Origin: Bacilli bacterium
GTDB lineage: Bacteria; Bacillota_I; Bacilli_A; ML615J-28; CAG-313
DNA: 25,285 nucleotides
Assembly (NCBI GenBank): GCA_900752975.1
Contig: CAADXH010000059.1
Span: 1 to 25,285, forward strand
Direction: 5' to 3'
A program made the translations under genes and the position numbers. The notes beneath the pieces are model-generated. The model was given only the letters and a program-made list of their open reading frames with translations, made no database searches and was not told where the DNA came from. Below, in pieces: positions 6,878-14,759 of this stretch. Numbering within the stretch: the first letter of the stretch is position 1; every line of letters begins with the position of its first letter.

Positions 6878-6989
6878 ATATAATTCTTTTATCTAGACTA
6901 TTACTATCGGTATTGGAATTTCACCAAATCATGCTAATGCTCGTGGACTATACCACCGGTCGGGAATTACACCCTGCCCTGAATTTTAT
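6878..6989 (-). promoter_or_regulatory. FMN riboswitch (RFN element)
   Basis: The minus strand carries the conserved RFN blocks in order: AGGGCAGGGTG, AATTCCCGACCGG, GGTATAGTCCACGAG, then GATTTGGTGAAATTCC, ACCGATAGT and AGTCTAGAT. The closing P1 helix can form between ATAAAATTC (6981-6989) and GAATTATAT (6878-6886). A terminator hairpin follows at 6845-6869. By analogy with known RFN elements, FMN binding should favour termination and shut off the RibU-like transporter-kinase fusion. The aptamer begins directly after the stop codon of a 47-codon ORF, so it may lie on a longer transcript or have a promoter inside that ORF. Confidence 0.95.
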
Positions 6990-7133
6990 TTATTTATTTG
7001 TTTGTTTTTTCTTGTCTTGATGAATTTCCTTAGAAATTTCATAGTATAAGTTTTTTTCTATTTCTTGTTCTTTTACTAAATTATTACCTATATTACGTAA
7101 TCCCTCTTTAACTAATCTCTTTTTTGTATTCAT
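6990..7133 (-). CDS. Small charged hypothetical protein (47 aa)
   Basis: An ATG at 7133 with GGTGAT about six bases upstream opens a 47-codon frame ending TAA at 6990. The product is highly charged (many Lys and Glu), likely one or two amphipathic helices, with no membrane segment, signal or Cys. It follows recX by 43 bp on the same strand, and its stop abuts the FMN aptamer. I recognise no family. The SD, spacing and codon pattern make it plausible; it may be the last gene of the secA-recX transcript. Confidence 0.5.
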   Translation of the reverse strand: MNTKKRLVKEGLRNIGNNLVKEQEIEKNLYYEISKEIHQDKKKQTNK

Positions 7134-7176
7134 TTATATCACCACTAATATATATGAATATTTTTTACTATTTAGA

Positions 7177-7941
7177 CTATTTATTAAAAAGTTTTTTTAT
7201 GTTTTCGTATTTATATCCTTTTGTAAGGAGTGAAGTAATAATCTTATTACGATCAGTTGTTTTATGTAAAAGTTGTTCATATTCTTTTTCAAGATTTTCT
7301 TGTGAGTCTTCAGTATATTCAAGAGTTCCTAAAACTCTATTTATAATTTCACTATGATAACCATTTCTTAATAGTTTTTGATAAATTAACTCTTTTTGCT
7401 TTTTAGCAGGATATTTGGCATTTTGCTTTTGATATTTACTAGCAACATCATAAGCATTGTGATATTCTGCATCAGTGTCATACTCCTTAATCATTTGATT
7501 AATTGTACTTGATTCAATACCTAATTGTTCTAGTTGATAAACAATTAGACTTGGACCTTTTTTATTTTTAATTCCTTCTAGAATAAATTGTGAGGCATAT
7601 TTATCATCATCAAGATAATGAATGTTTTCTAGTCTTGTAATAATTTTATTAATATCGTTTGTATTTACTTCTTTATCCTTCAAATATTTAATTACTTCTT
7701 TAGTTGTACGTGGTTTAAAATCAATATAATGTAAAACTTTATCAAACATTAAAAGATTGTCTTTGTTCTTGACAATACTCTTCCATTCTTTTTTATCAAA
7801 AGTTGTTCCCTTTATAATTCTATTTTCAACTAAACCATCTTCCGTAAAAATGATGGGATCATCATCAATATCCGTGTAAACTAAATACTTTTTACCTTTT
7901 TGTTCAACCAGTAAAATTTTAACTTCACTTGGTGTTTTCAT
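7177..7941 (-). CDS. recX: RecX-family regulator of RecA
   Basis: A 254-residue protein close to the usual length of Bacillota RecX (about 260). It shows the RecX repeats of three-helix units: LHYIDFKPRTTKEVIKYL with LDDDKYASQFI in the first, KGPSLIVYQLEQLGI in the second, and KLLRNGYHSEII and SLLTKGYKYENI in the C-terminal repeats. RecX binds RecA filaments and modulates strand exchange. The ATG lies inside the end of the yitT-family gene (17-bp overlap), so the two are translationally coupled; the SD is weak. recA itself is not in the window. Confidence 0.85.
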   Translation of the reverse strand: MKTPSEVKILLVEQKGKKYLVYTDIDDDPIIFTEDGLVENRIIKGTTFDKKEWKSIVKNKDNLLMFDKVLHYIDFKPRTTKEVIKYLKDKEVNTNDINKIITRLENIHYLDDDKYASQFILEGIKNKKGPSLIVYQLEQLGIESSTINQMIKEYDTDAEYHNAYDVASKYQKQNAKYPAKKQKELIYQKLLRNGYHSEIINRVLGTLEYTEDSQENLEKEYEQLLHKTTDRNKIITSLLTKGYKYENIKKLFNK

Positions 7942-8875
7942 CAGAACCTACTATCTCTGGTGAAAAGCCTTCACCATGAACTTCACTAGCTCTTGTAATA
8001 TAAATAAAGGCTTTTTCATCAATGTTTCTAATTATTTCTTTCATTTTATAAAATTCTTGATTATGCATAACACAAACTAGGATTGTTTTATCATTACCAG
8101 TGTAACCACCTTTAGCTGCAACAATTGTAATTCCTCGGCCAAGAATTTTAAATATTTGTTCTTTAATTTCTTCAGGTTTGGTCGTAACAATATTGACGCA
8201 TCTAGCATTAAAACCACTAAAGATTATTGAATCCATTACATAGCCAGAAACAAAAATGAAAATTGCTCCATAAAGAATAACAAAAGCATTATGGAAATAA
8301 ATACCTGATGCACAGACGATAGTTCCATCAATTATAATCAAACTAATAGAAAACGGAATCTTACAATACTTTAACAATATTTTTTGAATTATGTCAACAC
8401 CACCAGTTGATGATCCATTTCTAATCGCAAGACCTAAACCAAACCCCGTAATAACAGCGCCAAAAATTACTACTACTAAATACGCCCCTGCTGATGCTAT
8501 ATTAGTATCTAACGTAGGATTATCAGCTTGAAACTTCAAGATGTTAGGTAAACTACCTGATAAAAAGTTTGTATAAAGCAATTCACAAAGGTAAGAATAC
8601 ACCGGATAAATAAGTGAAGCATAAATTGTTTTTAAGAAAAATGATCTATCAACAAATATCAACGCTACTATTAAAAGAACACCATTTAATATTAGAATAA
8701 AAAGTGATGAAGATATCCCAGTAACATCCTTTAATATTGTTGCAATACCACCAACTCCACCAATAACAATATTATTGGGATCAAGAAGAAATGAATAGGC
8801 TGCGGCCATTAAAAGTACACCAATATTTATAAAGAAAAATTCTTTTAAGTTTCTTTTTGTAAATATTTTTTTCAT
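7925..8875 (-). CDS. YitT-family membrane protein (YitT/DUF161 plus DUF2179)
   Basis: A 316-residue protein with about five to six membrane helices between residues 12 and 220 and a soluble DUF2179 domain at about 225-305. Family landmarks are visible: DPNNIVIGGVGGIA at 32-45, GLAIRNGSSTGGVDII at 148-163, and GRGITIVAAKGGYTG in the C-terminal domain. Members are common in Bacillota, often several per genome; their transport function is not established. It starts 10 bp after the prfB stop with a GGTGAT site, and overlaps recX by 17 bp, placing it in the secA-prfB-yitT-recX cluster. It ends in TGA, showing that UGA is a stop in this genome. Confidence 0.9.
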   Translation of the reverse strand: MKKIFTKRNLKEFFFINIGVLLMAAAYSFLLDPNNIVIGGVGGIATILKDVTGISSSLFILILNGVLLIVALIFVDRSFFLKTIYASLIYPVYSYLCELLYTNFLSGSLPNILKFQADNPTLDTNIASAGAYLVVVIFGAVITGFGLGLAIRNGSSTGGVDIIQKILLKYCKIPFSISLIIIDGTIVCASGIYFHNAFVILYGAIFIFVSGYVMDSIIFSGFNARCVNIVTTKPEEIKEQIFKILGRGITIVAAKGGYTGNDKTILVCVMHNQEFYKMKEIIRNIDEKAFIYITRASEVHGEGFSPEIVGSDENTK

Positions 8876-8885
8876 ATAATCACCA

Positions 8886-9977
8886 TTAATTTTTTTTATT
8901 CCACTTTAAGTATGCATCAATGAAAATATCTAAATCGCCATCTAAAACATTTGTTGGATTAGTTGATTCAACTAAAGTCCGGTGATCTTTAACTAGTGAA
9001 TAAGGATGAAGGATATAACTTCTAATTTGGCTACCAAAGCCATTTTCTAGTAATTCACCACTAATATTTTTTAGCATACTCTCTTGTTTTTCTAATTCTC
9101 TTTGATATATTTTTGATTTTAAAACTTGCAACGCTTTTTCTTTATTTTGAATTTGACTACGTTGATTTTGACAACTTACCACAATACCAGTTGGGAGGTG
9201 GGTAATTCGAACAGCCGAGTCAGTTTTGTTAATATGCTGTCCACCTGCTCCACTAGAACGATATGTATCAATTTTTATGTCATCTGGGTTAATCTCAACA
9301 TTGACATTACTATCAATTTCTGGAGTAACATTACAACCAGAAAAACTTGTATGCCGTCTTGCATTACTATCAAATGGAGAGATTCGAACTAATCTATGAA
9401 CGCCCTTTTCACCTTTTAGTGTGCCATATGCATTTTTTCCTTTAATCATAAAGGTTGCACTCTTTAGTCCAGCATCAGTTGCTTCTTCATAATCAATTAA
9501 TTCAAATTCAAAATTATTTCTTTCCGCATATCTTTTGTACATTCTATATAACATTAGCGTCCAATCCTGAGATTCTGTACCCCCAGCCCCTGGATGCAAT
9601 TCCATAATGGCATTTAAATGATCATATGGTTCATTAAGTAATTGTGAAATTTCAAATTTTTCTAATTTTTTATTTAATGTTTTGATAATATCCGCTGCTT
9701 CATCATATAAAGATACATCATCTAATTCCAAAATCATTTCTATTTCTTCATTAATCTTGCATAGTGATTCAAAAGTATTGATGGTTTCTTTCATTTCATT
9801 GTTATGTTGAACAAATGAAGTAGCAGTTTTCGCATCATTCCAAAAAGCAGCATCTAACATTTTTTGTTCATTATTTTTGATTTCTTGTTTCATTTCTTCA
9901 ATATTTAAAACTTTATCAAGAGCCTTAAGTCTTGTTGTAAAGTCTTCAAATGCTTTGGTTATTTCAAACTTTTCCAT
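8886..9977 (-). CDS. prfB: Peptide chain release factor 2
   Basis: RF2 of 363 residues, full length. The SPF stop-codon recognition tripeptide is at 200-202 (UAA/UGA reading) and the catalytic GGQ at 245-247, in the context SGAGGQHINKTDSAVRITH. It releases the finished peptide at UGA and UAA. It is encoded as one continuous frame from an ATG with a strong AGGAGG site. The programmed +1 frameshift (CUUUGA near codon 25) that autoregulates RF2 in many bacteria is absent; the equivalent stretch is LDKVLNI. It is 77 bp downstream of secA, the common Bacillota order. Confidence 0.97.
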   Translation of the reverse strand: MEKFEITKAFEDFTTRLKALDKVLNIEEMKQEIKNNEQKMLDAAFWNDAKTATSFVQHNNEMKETINTFESLCKINEEIEMILELDDVSLYDEAADIIKTLNKKLEKFEISQLLNEPYDHLNAIMELHPGAGGTESQDWTLMLYRMYKRYAERNNFEFELIDYEEATDAGLKSATFMIKGKNAYGTLKGEKGVHRLVRISPFDSNARRHTSFSGCNVTPEIDSNVNVEINPDDIKIDTYRSSGAGGQHINKTDSAVRITHLPTGIVVSCQNQRSQIQNKEKALQVLKSKIYQRELEKQESMLKNISGELLENGFGSQIRSYILHPYSLVKDHRTLVESTNPTNVLDGDLDIFIDAYLKWNKKN

Positions 9978-9992
9978 GCTGCCTCCTAATTA

Positions 9993-10043
9993 ATAATGCT
10001 AACCGATGATAAACAATGATAAGCTACATTTAGCATTATCATT
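9993..10043. repeat. Overlapping inverted repeats in the secA-prfB gap
   Basis: Two mutually exclusive pairings share one strand segment. ATAATGCTAA (9993-10002) pairs with TTAGCATTAT (10030-10039). AATGATAAGCTA (10015-10026) pairs with 10031-10043 with one bulge. The outer arm ends about five bases before the prfB AGGAGG. No minus-strand T-run follows, so it does not look like a simple terminator. Confidence 0.6.
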
Positions 10044-10054
10044 TTTATCACTTT

Positions 10055-12598
10055 TTATTTTTCGTTCATTCCACAGCAGTATTTGTATTTTTTACCACTA
10101 CCACAAGGACAAGGATCATTACGACCAGGTTTTTTGTCTTTATTAACAATTGGTTTACGTTTTTGTGGTTCATCATTGCCTGAGTGAGTTCCTGTAGGTT
10201 TGGCTACTTGTTCACGTTGTAAATTATCACGAAGTTGAGCTCTACTTGCATAAACTGTAACTTCACTTTCAATATTCGCAATTAATTCATTAAACATGTC
10301 GAAACCAATAATTTGGTACTCTCTTAATGGATTAACTTGAGCATAAGCTTGTAATCCTACACTTTGACGGAGACTACTCATCTTGTCAATGTGATCCATC
10401 CAATATTTATCAACAGTACGTAATAAGATTACTCTCATAAATTCCTGATGAATTTCTGGTGGAACTAATTCCTTTTTCTCATCTAGGTTGCTAACTAGCT
10501 TGTTATATACCATTTCTTCAATTTCTGGTATTTGTTTATCTTCAAATTCAAATGGTTCAAAGGTTCCCATATTAAAGTATTTATTGATAAACTCATCCAT
10601 AAAGCGATCTATCATTACCCCTTTTGCCTTCTTATTTTCAGGATCTTGGAATGTAGGAACAAGGCTAGTTGTCACTGATTTCATCATATTTTTAATAATT
10701 GGTTCAACATCTTCTAAGAATAAAATGTCTTTTCTTTGACCATAAATAATTTCTCTTTGTTTTCTTAAAACCTCATCATATTCAACAACACTTTTACGAC
10801 GATCATAGTTGTAACCTTCTATTTTACGTTGTGCACTTTCCACAAAACGACTAAACATTTTTGATTCTAGTGGAGTTTCATTACCTTCTGCATCAGGCGC
10901 GGCAATCATACCTAAAATTCTTTCAAATCGTTCACCACCGAAACGTACCATTAATTCATCTTTAGTTGATAAATAGAAACGGCTATAACCAGGGTCACCT
11001 TGTCTACCACTACGTCCACGTAACTGATTATCAATACGACGCGCTTCATGACGTTCAGTACCAATAACAGCTAAACCGCCAAGTTCAACCACTCCTTCAC
11101 CGAGTTTAATATCTGTACCACGACCAGCCATGTTTGTGGCGATTGTTACGGCACCTTTTAAACCAGCTTTTGAAACAATTTCAGCTTCTCTTTCATGCTG
11201 TTTAGCATTTAAAACATTATGAGGAATACCATATCTTTTTAAAATACCTGATAATAGTTCACTGGTTTCAATAGAAATAGTACCAACAAGAATAGGTTGT
11301 CCTTTTTCATGGCGTTCCTTTATTTCTTTAGCAATAGCCCTATATTTAGCTTCTTCTGATCTAAAGATTAGGTCAGGTTCGTCCTTTCTAATTACTGGCA
11401 TATTAGTCGGAATTTCAACAACAAGCATATTGTAAATATTTCTAAATTCCTCTTCTTCAGTTTTTGCGGTACCAGTCATACCGGCAAGTTTTTTGTACAT
11501 TCTGAAGTAATTTTGAAAGGTTATTGTCGCAAGAGTTCTTGTTTCCTTTTTAATTTCAACATTTTCTTTTGCTTCTAATGCTTGATGTAAACCTTCACTA
11601 TATTGACGGCCATGCATTAAACGACCTGTAAATGGGTCAACGATAATTACGGTACCATCTTGAACAACATAATCTTTATCTCTAAACATTATATAGTTTG
11701 CACGTAAGGCATTATTAATATGATGTACTAAATTAACATATCTTACATCATAGATGTTGTCAACTCCAAAGAATCTTTGAGCCTTTTCAATACCTTGTTC
11801 GGTAATTGTAACATGTTGATCTTTAACATCTATTTCATAATCACCATCTGGATTTTGATCATTCTTTTCTCTTAAGCCTTTAACAAAAGTATTAGCTTGT
11901 AAGTATAGGTTAGGGCCCTTCTTTTCACCACCTGAAATAATAAGTGGAGTTCTCGCTTCATCAATTAAAATCGAGTCAACTTCATCCACAATCGCAAAAT
12001 TCATATGAGGGCGTTGAACCATTTGTTCTTTATAAATTACCATATGGTCACGTAAGTAGTCAAATCCAAGTTCATTATTGGTTGAATAGGTAATATCACA
12101 GTTATATTGAGCTTGTTTTTCTTCCGGAGTCATATCACGAAGATTTAAACCGACGGTTAGTCCTAAAAACTTATGAACTGCTCCCATCTCTGTCGCATCA
12201 CGTCCTGCAAGGTATTCATTAACAGTTACAATATGAACACCTTCACCTGTTAAAGCATTTAAGTAAGCAGGCATAACACTAGTTAATGTTTTACCTTCAC
12301 CAGTTTTCATTTCCGCAATATTACCAAAATGCATTGCGGCGGCACCAATGATTTGTACTTTAAATGGTGTAAGTCCAAGTACACGTGTAGATGCTTCTCT
12401 TACGGTTGCGAAAGCTTCAACAAGTAAAGAATCTAATGTTTCTCCTTTCGCTAGTCTTTCTTTAAATTCAACTGTTTTGTGTTTTAACTCATCATCAGTT
12501 AATTTCTTATATTCATCAGCTAATGCAACTACTTGATTAGCTAGTTTCTCACATCTTTTGAATTCTTTATATGATGGATCAAATAATTTCTTAAACAT
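10055..12598 (-). CDS. secA: Preprotein translocase ATPase SecA
   Basis: The SecA motor that drives unfolded preproteins through SecYEG. With the start at 12598 it has 847 residues. Walker A (GEGKT, 100-104) and the DEVDSILIDEA helicase block (from 205) are intact, as are the C-terminal motor motifs (TNMAGRGTDIKLG, RRIDNQLRGRSGRQGDPG). It ends with the zinc-binding SEC-C motif (Cys830, 832, 841, 842). The frame is open six codons further (12616), but only the 12598 ATG has an SD (AAGGAAG) at a normal distance, and MFKKLFDP is the usual N-terminus. A strong promoter lies upstream. It is the first gene of a compact cluster with prfB, yitT and recX. Confidence 0.98.
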   Translation of the reverse strand: MFKKLFDPSYKEFKRCEKLANQVVALADEYKKLTDDELKHKTVEFKERLAKGETLDSLLVEAFATVREASTRVLGLTPFKVQIIGAAAMHFGNIAEMKTGEGKTLTSVMPAYLNALTGEGVHIVTVNEYLAGRDATEMGAVHKFLGLTVGLNLRDMTPEEKQAQYNCDITYSTNNELGFDYLRDHMVIYKEQMVQRPHMNFAIVDEVDSILIDEARTPLIISGGEKKGPNLYLQANTFVKGLREKNDQNPDGDYEIDVKDQHVTITEQGIEKAQRFFGVDNIYDVRYVNLVHHINNALRANYIMFRDKDYVVQDGTVIIVDPFTGRLMHGRQYSEGLHQALEAKENVEIKKETRTLATITFQNYFRMYKKLAGMTGTAKTEEEEFRNIYNMLVVEIPTNMPVIRKDEPDLIFRSEEAKYRAIAKEIKERHEKGQPILVGTISIETSELLSGILKRYGIPHNVLNAKQHEREAEIVSKAGLKGAVTIATNMAGRGTDIKLGEGVVELGGLAVIGTERHEARRIDNQLRGRSGRQGDPGYSRFYLSTKDELMVRFGGERFERILGMIAAPDAEGNETPLESKMFSRFVESAQRKIEGYNYDRRKSVVEYDEVLRKQREIIYGQRKDILFLEDVEPIIKNMMKSVTTSLVPTFQDPENKKAKGVMIDRFMDEFINKYFNMGTFEPFEFEDKQIPEIEEMVYNKLVSNLDEKKELVPPEIHQEFMRVILLRTVDKYWMDHIDKMSSLRQSVGLQAYAQVNPLREYQIIGFDMFNELIANIESEVTVYASRAQLRDNLQREQVAKPTGTHSGNDEPQKRKPIVNKDKKPGRNDPCPCGSGKKYKYCCGMNEK

Positions 12599-12625
12599 GA
12601 GGACACTTCCTTTCATCTTATATAT

Positions 12626-12654
12626 ATAATATCATTTTTTTGCTTTTTTTTCAA
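12626..12654 (-). promoter_or_regulatory. Promoter of the secA cluster
   Basis: On the minus strand: -35 TTGAAA (12649-12654), 17-bp A-rich spacer, and -10 TATTAT (12626-12631) preceded by TGA (extended -10). It lies within the 107-bp gap between queH and secA. Confidence 0.75.
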
Positions 12655-12705
12655 GCATTTATCTTTTTCATTATTTAAAGTAAATTTCGTTTAACTTTTT
12701 TACTT

Positions 12706-13347
12706 TTATTTTTCCATTTTTCGCTCTTTTTCTTCTCTTCTTTTGATAGCTTCCTCAAGTGAAAAATGGCAGCCACAATAATCTTGTCGATATAATTCAT
12801 ATTGTTTGGCTAGATTTGTAGAATCCAAATATCCATTTTCTTTTTTGAAATCTGAATATAAATATTTACATTCATTAGTACTTAAACTATTACCAATTTC
12901 ATTAATCCAAAGACTATTCTTATGAGGGCTTACTGATAGAGTAGTAGTAAAGTAATCAAAGTTATAACGTCTTGCTGTAAGTTGTAGCTTTACCATTCTA
13001 AATTCATAGCATTTATAGCAACGCAGACTTTTCTCACCTAAATGTTTGTATTCATCAACATTTTTTAAATACACCTTATAATCATCTCTATCAACAATTA
13101 AGTCAACATGATAATCAAGTTTTGATAATAATTCCTTTTGGGTATTTAATCTTTTCTCAAATTCTTCAAGAGGGTAAATATTGGGATTGTAATAGTAAAT
13201 AGTAATTTTAAAGTATTTTGATAAAAGATTTAGAACATGTGTGCTACAAGGTCCACAACAGCTGTGAAGCAGTAATGTTGGCTTAATTTCACGTAAAGCA
13301 AGCTCGGATAATTCTTTTTTAAACTCTTCGTATCCCTGTTTATTCAT
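12706..13347 (-). CDS. queH: Epoxyqueuosine reductase QueH
   Basis: A 213-residue protein of the DUF208/QueH family, which reduces epoxyqueuosine to queuosine in tRNA as the non-QueG route. The family's cysteines are all present: SCCGPC (C30, C31, C34), RCYKC (C110, C113) and YCGC (C191, C193), expected to hold an iron-sulfur cluster and a second metal site. The C-terminus is a Lys/Glu-rich tail. The ATG overlaps the end of the HAD gene by 8 bp with AGAGG upstream, so the pair is coupled. No other queuosine genes are in the window. Confidence 0.92.
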   Translation of the reverse strand: MNKQGYEEFKKELSELALREIKPTLLLHSCCGPCSTHVLNLLSKYFKITIYYYNPNIYPLEEFEKRLNTQKELLSKLDYHVDLIVDRDDYKVYLKNVDEYKHLGEKSLRCYKCYEFRMVKLQLTARRYNFDYFTTTLSVSPHKNSLWINEIGNSLSTNECKYLYSDFKKENGYLDSTNLAKQYELYRQDYCGCHFSLEEAIKRREEKERKMEK

Positions 13348-14056
13348 TTGTTAACCTCTTAATTAACGCAGAATAACTGTTAACTTCAATAATATTAAGA
13401 TTATTAATGTTTTTTTGATTTAAACGATTTAACCAAACACTAGTTAAACCAGATGAACTTGCACCTACAACATCACACCGGTAATCATTGCCAATATACC
13501 AAATATCATTTAAAGAAATATCTGGATATTTACGCTTAATTGTCTTAATAATTAAACGATAAAAGATTTCACTTGGTTTTCTCATTAAATAGTCACCACT
13601 TGATAAGACATCTTCAAAATAATTTTCTATTTTAAATTCCTTTAGTTCATGTTTTAGTTCTTCACTACTAAAGCAACTATTGCTAAGAACATAAACTGGT
13701 ATTTGAAGTTTTTTAGTCGTTTCTAAAAATAAATCAACACCATCAACAAGAATTCTTGGCATCGTTACATCAACAAATTCTTTTTCTATTTGATAATAGT
13801 CAACTTCTGCATTAAATCCTATTACCTTATCTACATAATTTAAAGCGTTATGAAAGTTAAGTTCAAAATTATCATTATCTCTTTTCTTAAATCCACTTTC
13901 ACAAATTAATTTATAATCTTCTAATAATGCGTCATATGAAGTATCATGTATACAATAATTATCATAGATGTATTTTACTCCAAGTTCAAAATTTACATCA
14001 TTACTATCTAGCAGTGTTCCACCCATATCCATTACAATTATCTTTGGTTTTTTCAT
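13340..14056 (-). CDS. HAD-superfamily hydrolase-like protein
   Basis: A 238-residue HAD fold protein with an alpha-helical cap (about 20-100). Motif I reads DMGGTLLD: nucleophile Asp10 is kept but the second Asp (general acid/base) is Gly12. Motif II is LSNS (Ser125), motif III is RKPS (Lys160), and motif IV is GNDYRCD (Asp191, Asp195). It resembles the YjjG/GS1-like phosphatases, but the changed motif I makes ordinary phosphatase activity uncertain. A GGGAG site lies seven bases before the ATG. It is translationally coupled to queH, though no functional link is known. Confidence 0.85.
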   Translation of the reverse strand: MKKPKIIVMDMGGTLLDSNDVNFELGVKYIYDNYCIHDTSYDALLEDYKLICESGFKKRDNDNFELNFHNALNYVDKVIGFNAEVDYYQIEKEFVDVTMPRILVDGVDLFLETTKKLQIPVYVLSNSCFSSEELKHELKEFKIENYFEDVLSSGDYLMRKPSEIFYRLIIKTIKRKYPDISLNDIWYIGNDYRCDVVGASSSGLTSVWLNRLNQKNINNLNIIEVNSYSALIKRLTNE

Positions 14057-14081
14057 TGTTACTCCCTCTTTCTTATATTCT

Positions 14082-14090
14082 ATTATATCA
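14082..14090 (-). promoter_or_regulatory. Extended -10 promoter element of the HAD-queH pair
   Basis: Minus-strand TGATATAAT (TATAAT at 14082-14087 with a TGn extension) lies 26 bp before the HAD start codon. The -35 (TTTCTT) is weak. Confidence 0.5.
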
Positions 14091-14141
14091 AAAAATTAGG
14101 AAAAAAGAAAGAGAAATGTATATATGCCATTTTAGATATGA

Positions 14142-14174
14142 AAAGTGCCTAGTACTATTTGTACTAAACACTTT
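14142..14174 (-). terminator. Terminator of the RND-tetR operon
   Basis: AAAGTGTTTAGTAC pairs with GTACTAGGCACTTT over 14 positions (two G-U pairs) around a 5-base loop, followed by a short T-run. It lies 9 bp after the stop of the restored tetR frame (14184), which supports 14184 as the original gene end. Confidence 0.75.
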
Positions 14175-14183
14175 ATTCGAAGT

Positions 14184-14758
14184 CTAATTTAATATTTTAA
14201 CAACAACATCATAAAGGTATTCGGCAATTTCTTCATTTGTGCCTATAGAATTATTAATTTGACGACAAATCATTGTACTAAGTAATCCCGATATTAATGC
14301 TTCTGTTTTAGCGTCATAACTCGCAGTTATAATTCCTTCTTCTACTCCCTTATGAAAAATACATGTAAATCTTTCTAATACTTTTTTTTAGCATCTTCCA
14401 TTTTTTCTTTTATTTCTTCTTCTTTGATTTTAACTACTAAATCAAGTTGAGTAAAAATATGAAACACAGCATTTTTATTAAAATCACATGAAATAATATC
14501 TAAAATTTGCATAATAAAAGCATCGTGAAAATTAAGATTAGTAAAATCATGCATCAGCATTTGTTTTATATATAAATCCACAATCCCTTTTATTGTTTCA
14601 ATTAACAAATCACTTTTTGAATCAAAGTATTCATAGATTGTGCTCTTACCTATTCCTACTTTATCAGCAATTTTACTCATACTAAATTCATCATAGTTAA
14701 AATTTTCATTTAATGTATCTATTACTGCATTAATTATTTTTTCTTTTGTAGTTGCCAT
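14184..14758 (-). pseudogene. Full tetR locus, frameshifted at an A8 run (or recoded)
   Basis: Joining the first frame (14381-14758) to the -1 frame (14184-14381) gives a protein of about 191 residues, the normal TetR length, with a uniform helical C-terminal domain (VLERFTCIF, GIITASYDAKTEALISGLLS, NEEIAEYLYDVVVKIL). The switch falls exactly at eight A residues (14382-14389) followed by G. The remainder has no stop for 65 codons and ends just before the operon terminator. It could be a simple one-base deletion (recent pseudogene), an assembly error in a homopolymer, or recoding at A-AAA-AAG. Only the reading frame is broken; no other decay is visible. Confidence 0.75.
14375..14758 (-). CDS. 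TetR-family repressor, zero-frame product (truncated)
   Basis: The zero-frame product has 127 residues. Residues 6-50 form a standard TetR N-terminal DNA-binding domain, with helix-turn-helix at about 26-45 (MSKIADKVGIGKSTIYEYF). The C-terminal ligand-binding and dimerization domain is cut after helix 6-7 by TAT-TAG just beyond an A8 run. The start codon is 1 bp after the RND gene stop, with AGGAAG inside the RND end, so both are one operon. It probably binds the palindrome upstream of the RND gene (18348-18367) and represses its own operon. A protein truncated here would be expected to dimerize poorly. Confidence 0.7.
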   Translation of the reverse strand: MATTKEKIINAVIDTLNENFNYDEFSMSKIADKVGIGKSTIYEYFDSKSDLLIETIKGIVDLYIKQMLMHDFTNLNFHDAFIMQILDIISCDFNKNAVFHIFTQLDLVVKIKEEEIKEKMEDAKKKY

Positions 14759-14759
14759 T

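Noticed and set aside
7925..9977. Mollicute genetic code (UGA = Trp)
   Set aside because: RF2 is present, two genes end in TGA, and tryptophans I checked are TGG.
9993..10043. Simple intrinsic terminator between secA and prfB
   Set aside because: No T-run follows the hairpins on the minus strand; the T-rich side is on the antisense strand.
12599..12616. Upstream SecA start (six extra codons)
   Set aside because: No SD before 12616. The SD for the 12598 start lies inside these codons, and MFKKLFDP is the usual SecA N-terminus.
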